Origin: Ascaris suum
Taxonomy: Eukaryota > Nematoda > Chromadorea > Rhabditida > Ascarididae
Assembly (NCBI GenBank): GCA_013433145.1
Contig: CM024170.1
Span: forward strand, 4,173,459 to 4,237,458
Direction of reading: 5' to 3'
DNA length: 64,000 bases
Shown: one piece after another, positions 29,845 to 40,300 of the stretch
Layout of the letters: every line of letters begins with the position of its first letter
Numbering within the stretch: position 1 is the stretch's first letter
Notes under the pieces: generated by a model
Told to the model about the DNA's origin: nothing
The model's database searches: none
The model's input: the letters and a program-made list of their open reading frames with translations, nothing else
Translations under genes and position numbers: made by a program

Positions 29845-30364
29845 ATGTTGGTACTTGATCGAGAATTGAAGAATACAGCATCTCCTATACACTATTTCGT
29901 TTCACTGATGTTGGGTATGCTTCAACTTATCGTTTCTTCCAACTCTAAATATTATCCATTGTTCTCTACCTCTATTCCCGATCGTACTCACCGAATACAA
30001 TATGTTCCATTACATATCAATCCGGAGCACCAATGGACGTTAAATACTCTGCAGAATGCTCAATTTCGATATTTAGTACTTCAAGCTTTGTTTGCATTTG
30101 GTATTTGTTGAAATAAAGTTTCGTAGACTTTTTGCAGAGCGCAGATTTGCAGATTTGCAGAAGCAGGATTTAAATACTATGGCAGCTCTGAATATCTCAA
30201 CAGAAATCAACACATCAACGAAATTGTTTAGTGATGTTGAAACGCTCGAATTTAACCATGCTGTTCGTATGTCACATGAGTTTTTGAGATTATTTTGTGA
30301 TGGTTTAAGAGATGAGAAAATTTGTGCAGATGAAAATGCGTGGAAAGTTGTTTATGTACGATAA
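29845..30364 (+). CDS. Possible two-exon gene, 160 aa, unrecognised
   Basis: The ATG at 29845 follows an in-frame stop and opens 85 codons (including HINPEHQWTLNTLQNAQFRY). A GT-AG intron of only 37 bp (30101-30137, acceptor TTTTTGCAG) joins in phase 1 to 30138-30364, which contains FADLQKQDLNTMAALNIS and FNHAVRMSHEFLRLFCDGL and ends KVVYVR-stop. The second exon has clear coding character. The peptide is mostly amphipathic helix with no signal peptide. Alternatives: the second exon could use the GTACGA donor before its stop and belong to a larger gene, and the 37-bp intron is below the usual minimum for nematodes. A competing frame at the start of exon 2 has an AEAGF motif but stops soon. Confidence 0.35.
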
Positions 30365-30665
30365 TTGGTTTACCTCTTTTCCGGCAAATTTTTAATGAAT
30401 TCTCTGCAAATGAGAATTTCGAGAATAAAAATGCATAGTTGAAAACTGCTATGTCAAAGCTTTTATTATTCATAGAAATTTTTGTTTGCGGCATTTTCTC
30501 GCTAAACTGTGGCTGAAAATTGTCGCGATATGTTGACGTGCTAACCGAAGTCGCTACTTACTGCAAAAACTGCAGTATTTGTCGCAATGCGAGGATTAGC
30601 GAATTCAAATCGACAAAGGACACGAACTTCAGTTTTGACGGAAAACAAACTGCTGTACCTTTAAG

Positions 30666-30884
30666 GAACCCTCTTTTGATGAAAATGTGGTACTGCAACG
30701 TCTCGAGGCTTGCAACGCCTGTCGCTGCAACTGTCGAGATAAACTCATCGTCCTGGAATTCCAATCAGGATGTAAGGGTTCATATAATGTCACAACAGTC
30801 TTGTGCACTCCTTTTAATGCTACCAATATCTGTAATGAAACGGCAGAATGCTTTTATTGGATCAGAAACACGCTTATATGCTAA
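30666..30884 (+). CDS. Possible Cys-rich extracellular exon, unrecognised
   Basis: Following a CTTTAAG acceptor, an open frame of 72 codons contains EACNACRCNCRDKLIVLEF, then six further residues to SGCKG, and three N-glycosylation sequons (NVT, NAT, NET) close to further cysteines, ending NTLIC-stop. This density of Cys and sequons suggests an extracellular Cys-rich domain. An overlapping frame (30520-30984) is also open for 154 codons and contains CKNCSICRNAR, which recalls a zinc-binding retroelement segment, so the reading frame is not settled. Confidence 0.22.
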   Translation, partial: EPSFDENVVLQRLEACNACRCNCRDKLIVLEFQSGCKGSYNVTTVLCTPFNATNICNETAECFYWIRNTLIC

Positions 30885-33091
30885 TTTAATCGTGCGGTCA
30901 ATCTTTTACGAATCATCGCATTGGCGGGAAAAGAATGTCAATTGTGAGCTGTGTTTTATACATTGGTGGGAAGGGAAATGCTAAGCCGTGATGTTTTCCT
31001 TACAGCTGTGAGACATTGATGATTTAAGATACGTGTGGAATGACTGCAATTCGCTTTCCACGACAATGCCCCATTTTAGCTAAATGCACAACTTTCCACT
31101 TCAGTGATCTGCTGTCGCGAAGATTGCTTTGTTTCTGCACGGCGTATTATAAAATTTCAACTGTCACGAAGGTTGACGGTCAACAATGAGGACTTGTGCT
31201 GGACGTATTTTATAGGCTGCCCCCTTGAATTAGGCTATTTTGAACGTTGAATTAGTTTCTCTATTGGGCTTTGTTTTATGCTAATTTCCCACCTTCGCAA
31301 TTCAATTTCCCGAATTTTACGGGACATTATTCTGCAATTCGTTACTTAACGTCTAGGTAAATAAAATCACCGCTGTTTTCAGCGATGCAGCAACTATCTG
31401 GACGAGGAATGGCTGTTTTGGATGGGACGAGGAAGTCGGCATCATAACAAATTGGTGATAAGCAACAGAGATGGTTTTTCTGTCTGAACGAAACGTTTTA
31501 GCGGAAGTCCCCCAAAAAGGCATCTCTTTCACTCTGGTGATAAGCTGGTACTATATGGCATTAGGCAATAACCACTGCACTAGTTTTCGATCATACTCTT
31601 CTAGCACCAGTCATCTGCTTCGGTCTGGGCTGGAAATTTTGGCAAGGCAGGTTGTTTCTTGGTAGTTTTGCACTTTTAGTTGTTACAGTCGCAGCAGTTG
31701 CTCATGCTGCCACTGCAAATGCAACAACAATACAGGGCACAATCGCAACACAAAGATATAGATGGGTTTCAATAGATTGTTGGGAGAACGATGTACATTG
31801 TCAAGCGCTTCGTGCATCAGACTGCAGAATCCAATGCCTGAAGTCATCGGATCATGAAGACCATAACCTCCCCCCCCCCCCCCCCCCCCCCCACCCCACC
31901 CCAATCCTCCGTACAGCCGAAGACGTAGTGCTCTCTCTTGTCAATCATCGAGGTGACGGCAGTACTATATGAGCTGTTGCTTTCACAGCAGCAACTTGAC
32001 CAGCGACCGAGATCGTAGCGACCTGATCGCACGACTGCTCTCTTAATCGATCACATTGCTCTTCCTGTACCTGTGACCCTCACGTGCTTACTTCTTTACT
32101 ATCAACGCTAGAGAGACTTGGTAACGACGTTGGGTGCAAGACGTCTCATCATAAATCTATCTACAGGTTTGGTAGTATCAACTCATAAAATACACGAACT
32201 GCGCTATTGATTTTTAATGGATGTGATTTGTGTATGACGTTTCGTTTGATCGGGCATATCTTTGTTCGCGTTTGAATACGGTAGGTGATTTGCATATGCA
32301 AATTTTTAACGTGCACTCGGTGGGGGCTGGCCACAAACGATCCTTCCTTAGTGGATTTCCACAACCAGCTTATTTTATGAGAAAGCGCATTTTTGGATGT
32401 TAGACAAACGGTGAGCTTGAGGAGTTGAAACACAAAAGCGCATAAGTCGTGCCAGCCTGCCTGAGACCTTTTTATTCCTTGAGAGTTGGAAAGTCACTTC
32501 TTGAAATATTCGACTTCACACTGATGAAAGTAATAAAATGAATTGTTTTCGTAGGCTTTACTTGCTAATAAAAATGCCTTATCGTTTCTGTTAGATGCAG
32601 ACTGGTACGTCGGCAATATCAACTCCTGTGTCAGGAAAGTATAACAGTCGGGTATATTGACTGTGTCAGGAATGATCTGTATCGTTACTCATTTTTGATC
32701 CATCCGATCGGTTCTTCGCAGTTTGCAAAAGCTGAGGCCGATGGAGAATTTACATATGCAAATTTGCAAGCCTGCATAAATGAGATTTTTGAATGCAGTC
32801 TTGAATAGGCAATCAGTTCTATCGATGAACGTTATGGATTTTTCTTCCTTACAAGTGAAATATTGTTTTTCCAAGAGTGCATAATGAACTAATCTTCTTG
32901 GTGGCATTCGCTCCTTATTCTTCGTCATCTTATGACGTTGCAAAGTGGAAACCTTGAATTAGCTTCCGCCTTCCCTCGCGCTTTGAGGATCGAAGCATTC
33001 ATATGTCTTGTCCCGAATTATATGAGTTCTGTGGCCTGGATGACTACACTACTCCTACTACTCGTCTTGACAGTTTCTATGGTTTCAGTTT
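30885..33091. other. Gene-free stretch upstream of COA5
   Basis: No supported exon. A frame at 31652-31972 has a signal-peptide-like start but runs straight into the 23-bp C tract and is not called. Confidence 0.4.
31870..31892. repeat. Poly-C tract, 23 bp
   Basis: Longest C run in the window, followed by ACCCCACCCC. Confidence 0.95.
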
Positions 33092-36000
33092 ATGTCATCG
33101 ATCCATTCGAGAGCATCACAAAAGGAATTCGCAGATGAAGCGGTAGCGGCACAGCAATCGAGCGGCAGGTCGTGTGACCGACTGCGACAGGAATTGAAAC
33201 GCTGCATTAAGGTCAGTGCAGCTCGTATTATTTACGCAAAACGTCTGTTCCACGTCTAGCATTGCTCTTTTCGTATACTGCACATTGTTTTCTTAAACGT
33301 TTCTTCACTAGAAGTATGGGTCATCACTTTTTTGTTTTTCGATTTCGTGGATTTCTTGTGTTTTCAGTTTTTTTGGATCTCTGCCGAAAAGTTCACAAAG
33401 GAACGCAATTCTCTTCCTTCTTAAACAGCCGAATCACTTTTAAATTGCGAAACAAATTCTGGAATATATAAATATTGGATAAGCAGTCCGATTCTACGTC
33501 ATAGCATTACCCTTATCCATATGGGTGTTTCAATAATCGAATCGGTGCTGTTCACCTCCGACTGCTCGCTTTCCTGCATGGGGCAATGCCTCAATAACCC
33601 GGTCCGTAGCGCGCTTACCCGCATCTGTTTGATTTCGGGGAAGTCAATTTGCTTGCATCGTTGCTCAGTTCACTCTTAGGAGGGTTAAACATTCCACGAG
33701 GCAGCCATTGAAAAGCGCAAAACGCACAGTTGGGGACAACGCAGTATCCCTCACCCACGTCTAACGATTTCACATTCTTTTCCTTCCAATAATATTTTTA
33801 TTTCACTAGTCGGCAGCTTCCATCTCAAGTATGCCAGCTTGGGAGGACGAGAGGTGGGAGGCGGAGAGGAAAAGGAGGGAGGCTTCTTGCACTGAGTCGA
33901 TGCAACAATGACGAAATCATTCATTTTGTAGCTCACTGGTGGAAACAAAGAATGACGAAAGATTACTTTGTGGCTGTTTTTTCCTTTGAGATCATCCACT
34001 CAAACCGAACCTTGCTCAGGGTTTGGTATGAAGAATTTCCCACGAGGTTGCGGTGGTAGAGCCACAGAAATGTTCGGTAGCTTTCCAGGAAGGACAGCAG
34101 TGGATGAAGAGGAAGGAGGAGGACGGAGGAAAAGGACTTTAGCTCAGCATTTGCTGCCCAGTTTCTTAACCAGTGACGAATCTTTGTTGTTTTGTCGTTA
34201 CTGGAGTGAGAATCAAATATGGGGGGTAGAAATTGATTCGTATAATTGGCTGTTAACATGAAGGGCACATCTACTTCCACTTTTGATGGTTTTTTGTTTC
34301 AGGAGTCGGACTGTGTGCAGAAGGAACGGCGTTCAGCGAAGGATTGCATCAACGCTACCGACGGTTCCGTGCCACATCGATGCTTTACATTACTGTCTAA
34401 CTTCTCTGATTGCAAACGATCTTTGGTTGGTTTTGCTTTTCTCATCCTTTCACTGATCTTTGTGATCCATGCACATAGTCGATTCCAGAGGAGATCTGGC
34501 TATATCTAAAAATTTAATGAAACGCTAAGTTAGCGGATTCCCAAAAACACCTGCCACATGGTACGGATTGACCACCTACTAAGCACCGTGCAATCCGCCA
34601 CAGTTTTTTTGAAGTTTTTGCATACGTATCACATGCTTAAAGCTTTCGTTTTGATTTTATTATTGTTTGCAGCTGGTACGGACGCTCATAGTTTGCCAGT
34701 TAATGACTTTGCGTTTGGAAAAGCTTACATTCTAGTTTTCGACAAGCCGTTGTAAAACCGTCTGATCAAGTGTCATCGATTTTTTCGTGATCGTTGACAA
34801 ATTTATAAGTTTGCTTTTTTTGTAGTTATTAACGTCACTTCTCGGTTTCCGGTTTTAATTTCCGTATCAATAGCAACACAGCCATTTAAATTCCAAAGTG
34901 AATTTCGATCAGTTTTTCAAAAAAGAGCAGCGTGAAATTTTTCAATTACTGCGAATTTTTAGCACTTCAGAGACGTAGAAAGTAACATCATCAAAAAATT
35001 TTTGCAAGGCTTTCTTGTTTTGTTTGACTTTCATGATGAAAGTACATATTGTTGTTCCTTTTTTCCTTCTTTATGTTAGTTTTTGAGGACATTAAGTGTA
35101 AATTAGGAGTGTTGCTGTTCATAACTTTCTTTTCTACAACAAATAGGTATCAATGCACCCGTTCATAATTTTTATAGAATGGTTTTATTAAAACTACCAG
35201 AAAATCAAACGTTTTGGATTCCATAAGAAATTCTTTCGTTTATGTAGTCTTCTAAAATTTTATGGCCAATTGAGCACTGGTTGGATTTACTCATTTCACT
35301 TGCGGTGACTGAAACTTTAAACGATACTAAGGTAGTATATCTTGGTGATTGTTGCCTTGGCGGTTCTTGACGCTTAGGCTGCTGGTCTTGGAGGTCTGGG
35401 CTCAGATTGACTCCAGAAGAAAAACTGCTGCTTGTCACTGTCTCATAGTTTATCAGCTTGAGAAATAAATGCAGCGTTTCCAAGTATTTTTTTCTCTCCT
35501 GCATTCCTTATTACAGACTAACAGGGATCCACTACTAAAAATTATCCGCACGATGAGTTACTTGAGGACGCTTCTAAAGAAGTACGTAAATTCGGTCGCC
35601 TGGCAGCTTGAGTAGGTATTCAAATGACTGTTCAGATAGAAAGATGAGTACCATCAGGTTTGATGTAAGTAGACACGATTCCTACTTATACGCAGAAATG
35701 ACTCTAAGAAATATGCCGTCGTAACTTGAAAGAATCCTTCATTATTACACGTCTGAGATGTCCCTATTAGCATATCGACATATCGAGCGAAAGTAGGAGA
35801 GATGTATAAGGGAAAGGGTCGTAGAGTCGGGATGCCTCATCTGCTGGGATCAGGATGCCTCCTCCGGTGAAATCGGAATGCGTCTGCTTGATTGAGGAAA
35901 TTTTTTTTCTTCACTGCGAATGTGTACAGAATGCTGCATATAATATTCCTCAGTGGAATTCTTTTCACCTCCAAAAACTGAAGCAATTCTTTTGGGACAT

Positions 36001-36586
36001 AATTCGTTCCCTTCTGCTTCATGAGCGTGTCCGTGTTGGAAAACTTCGTACGCTATTGATTGTCGTAGATAGCAACCGCTTTTACAGATCCACGTCGCTT
36101 GAGGCCAAAATGAAGTTATCTATCCGCGCTCTTCTGCAGCAGTCTTGATTGGGTCCGTTCTTAGGCAGGTGCTCTTTTTTGACAACTCAGAGGAAATTTT
36201 AAAAAAGTGTTATTTCGTTTTGTGGCAAATTGTAGATCCACAAAGAAAAACTGCAGTGACAATGGGCTATCTCCAAAAAAAGTCAAACTTTTCGTGTCGC
36301 TCTCACTGCCTTTGTTCTTTCTTCTTTTTATCTCTTTTTGATGTCATATAGTATTATTGTTTTAAACGTATTTTATAGTATAACCCATTTATGATGGTGG
36401 GGATATTTCTTCGAGAAATGTTTTTTCTCGATCGCGAGTTCTGGCCCTGTGAATTCCTCAGTTCCCCTTCTCTCCCCTTCTGTCCGACGGCAAATCCTGA
36501 TTACGCTATTGTGGCCAATAATATGAGATATTCTCTTTCAGGTGGATATGAGATCGAGGTTTCGTGGCAGGAAAGGCGACATTTGA
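33092..36586 (+). CDS. COA5: Cytochrome c oxidase assembly factor 5 (PET191 family), 3 exons, 95 aa
   Basis: A small twin-Cys mitochondrial intermembrane-space protein needed for assembly of cytochrome c oxidase (complex IV). Exons are 33092-33211, 34303-34425 and 36542-36586, all joined in phase 0 by GT-AG introns of 1.09 and 2.12 kb. Cysteines are at residues 28, 38, 44, 55, 67 and 77, giving CX9C, CX10C and CX9C spacings as in PET191/COA5. Family blocks are ESDCVQKERRSAKDC, a C-x9-C containing SNFSDCKRSL, and the basic terminus SRFRGRKG. The N-terminal 25 residues are a poorly conserved extension. The ATG follows a TTTCAG acceptor by three bases, which suits trans-splicing. An AATAAA lies at 36776-36781. 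Exon 2 stays open past its donor and encodes a second, similar C-terminus (see findings). The next gene on the same strand starts 0.8 kb downstream. Confidence 0.93.
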
Positions 36587-36775
36587 AGAGGATGGAGAGT
36601 GGCGAAATCGGCTAAGTTTATGCTACAAGGACGAAATTCAAAGGAAGGTGCGAATCTAGGGCTTCGTTTGCATTTGTATCCTGCAGTACGTTTATTTCTT
36701 TAGTATGATAGTCATCTTCATGTTTAGTTGTTTGTTTTTATGTGATCGACGTTTATTTGGATGATTTCCAATTGT

Positions 36776-36781
36776 AATAAA
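36776..36781 (+). terminator. Poly(A) signal of COA5
   Basis: An AATAAA on the plus strand about 190 nt past the COA5 stop at 36586 and 0.6 kb before the GTPase start. Confidence 0.5.
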
Positions 36782-37380
36782 TATGGGCGGGTCGTGGTGC
36801 TTACATTTTACCACTGACATGATGCAACACAATTTCTAAACACATCTAACTGATGACTTCTATCATTCCAGGCTATCCAGAATATTGCAACAACGTTGTA
36901 TGCTGTCGCTGAATAAAACCTACCATGCGGATGACAGTTTTTTTCGTTTCTAGGAGAATAATAGAAAGAAACAATAGGTTGGGGATTATTTGCGTTTTTT
37001 TGTAGAAGCACATTTTGGCGACCTAACTTCATCTTGTATTTTTGAGTGCTTCTTGGAGGAAGAATTTGAGGTCAGGTCTGAAAACTGAGGGCTAAGTCCG
37101 TCTAGACTCAATTAGCTTTGATGGAGGTTGGGTGGGGCTGTAGGTTTGAAGGCGAACCGTCTAGCAAAACGGCTTCCAAATATCATTATAAAGTTTGACG
37201 ATGGAAGTTTCTGAATTTCAGAAGTGGAGTGTCTTCAAAAAATTTACATATATGCTTAAAGAAAAAACTCCTCGTCGAATATCAGTGGCAGGGACAGTTT
37301 CGTTGTTTATACTCGTCTGTGTGGGCGTTTCTCTATTCGCCCGTCGGAAGTACTAAAAGTGTTGGTCGTCACCGTGACGT

Positions 37381-40300
37381 ATGCCTTCAGGGCCGAATGT
37401 CCAGAAGAATAAAACTGATGGAGTTAGCTGCAATGCTAAAGGTAGTGGCAGCAATGGTACAGGTGCAGGTGGAGGTAGCATCCACACGGATCTGAACAGA
37501 AACATTGCCGCTCAGGTTAGGGCGTTACTTTTTTGCAATTTTATTGCTCTACTTCATATAGCCTTGGGCAGGAATCGGAACGCGACGAGTCTATCACCAA
37601 CAACTTCTCTGATATTTGATGAAAGCGCTGGCAGAATTCATTATCACTTTAAAAGGAATTTTTGAAATAATCCGCAAATATCCGTCTTTTTTCTGCATTT
37701 GGTTTTAGCATCGCATCAGTGTTGTGCAATGCTGAGCCAGTAGCGTTGAATGGATGCCTCGGCAGCCGAGGCCGCAAGCAGAACTGTTTGACCTCTCGTA
37801 GGCACAGGCCTCTAGCATGGGACGGTTTTGCTCCTCTAACTAACTAGGTCATGTCCACTCCTAGCTTTCTTTTGCCTGTTGAGCTCGGCATCGAGGTGAT
37901 GGCAGTCAGCGAGGTGGAGTTACGGGAGAGATTGGCGAATAAAAACACGTTTATGGTAATTGTTTCAAGAAATGAGACCGGCATAAAGGCTAACCGGTAT
38001 TATGCAAATCCTTTATATAATACGCTCAGAGAGCGAATTGATTCGGTAAATTTCATAACTAGTGCGCTAACTTCCAGTGAAGATAATCCAACTTCGGTAT
38101 TTCACTCCCACTCATTGCGATGTTCCGGTTCTAGGTGCCAATCTCCCCGCTTTCCTAACTGATAATATTTTTTCAGCCTGTCCTTAAGGTAAAATGTGTT
38201 GTTGTGGGTGATGCAGGTGTTGGAAAGACAACAATGATCAAAACGGCTACCGGATGCTCATCACATTTGACTAATTATGAGCCAACAGTTCGTTTATTCT
38301 TGTGATTTCATACAGCCTCTTTAAAACTCCCACAAACAAAGTCACCATTCTGGCATTGAAGTTCCTAAGGATGGAATAGGATCGTAGTCAGGTTTTCACT
38401 TAAGGGAAAAGCAACACTGCAAAGATGCTCATTGATCGAGTGAGGGGAGATGGCGAGAAGAGCGCATCTTTTTATTTACTAACTGATTTATTTATTTACT
38501 CGTTCATTTATTCATTAAATTTGTTTTGGATTCACATTTACTCATATTACCCTCCTTCGACTGGGGAATGGGAGAGAAGAGGGAAATGCAAATGTAATTT
38601 CATAAATAAGGCACGAGTTGGATAACGCATATTTGGCTTAACTACGTAGGTTAATAATGGTATCGATGAAAAGAAAAAACTTGGAATGCCTAGAAGAGCC
38701 AACGATGAAGAAATAGGATAGATTTTTCGTTTATGTCTATTAAGCGACTTTTAACACCGACACATAAGTTTATGACTTGTTCCATCTCGACCAGCGGCCA
38801 GTGGCTGTCGATCGTGAAAATGAGAATTCCTCAATGGGAGTAGCAGAGTTTTGCGCAACACGGAACACCTCAGCTAATTTTAGTAGCCAATAACTCCCAT
38901 ATGCAGGTGACCTCCGACATCTCTGATAGGACTATCATCTTGTTAATATCATTTTATAACATTTAGTGGTAATTCGATAGTATAAGTCCATCAAACACTT
39001 TAAAATAATACGGATACGTTATCACTGGTCAGATCAAGAAACGGTACATTTATTATTGGATAACCACAAGTGCTGCAAATTTTCGCAGAATGCCTGTATC
39101 TGTTGGCCAACGACTGTCAGCAACAGTTATTATTGCTTGCTTGTAATATTAGGACAAATCGACCTGATATTAACCTGATTTTATTGCAGTATCCCATGAA
39201 CCTCAATGTTGTCGATTACTGATCGTATACAGTGCTACACTTCACGTGAAAAAATAATGATGCAAGATTGTTTCCATGATCCATAGTTTGCATTCCGTGC
39301 ATACACGTAGAACGATAAAGTGCCAAGCTTTGATGCACTGAATTCTGAATTGCGGATTCATAGCACCTTCATCACCGTGTTCAACGTCGAAAAAAATCAG
39401 ACTACCCCCTATTTAATGTTGGAAGGGTTCCAACACCCGCACAAATCGAAACTGAAAAAGTATCTAGCTGTAGGTTAAAGAAGCACTCTGTGCATCATCA
39501 CTTCAACATTTTTTCACGCTTCAGTGTATAATGGCAATGAATTGCAGAAAGTTGTGCAATACTTTGGAGGGTGACTGCTAAAAGAAATTCGTTGCTTTCG
39601 TTAGATTGATAGTGCAGTAATATGTTAGATTCTTATAATAAATTTGAGCACTGTACAAGCTTGAGTCCACATGAGCTAAACTATCAATAGTGGTCAGCAA
39701 TAACATAGAATTCATTGACTTGGACGTTGTTTGCTGAAATAAACATATCAATGGAGAGTCATCCGCTTCTCTTTCATTTTTGCGAGGAAAATTGCAATTC
39801 ATTGCCTTGAGTGAATAAAATCGACTATTCTCCATATTCTGCGAAAACGAAAGAAATTGAAGTTAGCTAGTTTGCACCCCACTTTTATAGTACCTCTAAT
39901 GAGCCTTTGAAGAAGGCCTGTTTTCGCTCCCCCTCCCCCGTCCCTCTTTGCATTCCAACAAAACTCTTTCAAATATTTAGGGGAAGGCTCCAATTTCTCC
40001 TTCCACTTCAATCAGAACCGTTGAAGATATGAACACATCCACAGAAGTCTCCAGAGGTTTAACTTCCTTCTCTGTGACCTCTCGTTCCCTTCAAAATCTT
40101 GGAATTCCATGCATTCTCCATTTGTTCTGGCCAAGATCATACTTTGAGCCCCTTGAATAACCTTCACCTGTTCCATCCCCTCTAAATTAAAGACCTTGAG
40201 GTATTGCAACCTCGCATGATCCAAAAATGATGCTGCGAATTTCACAGCACTTCTGCGGATTTTTGAAAACACTAAGCTAATTGTATTATCATAGACCGAT

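Noticed and set aside
30138..30215. AEAGF motif in an alternative frame, recalling a BIR domain
   Set aside because: The frame stops within 30 codons and lacks the zinc-binding Cys and His residues.
31652..31972. Frame with a signal-peptide-like start
   Set aside because: It runs directly into a 23-bp C tract and no splice sites or partner exons support it.
34558..34755. Signal-peptide-like frame (MLKAFVLILLLFAAGTDA) just after COA5 exon 2
   Set aside because: It lies inside COA5 intron 2 once the true third exon at 36542 is recognised, and no following exon was found.
35855..36148. Frame that recalls part of a von Willebrand A-type domain
   Set aside because: It is within COA5 intron 2, has no metal-binding motif and no partner exon.
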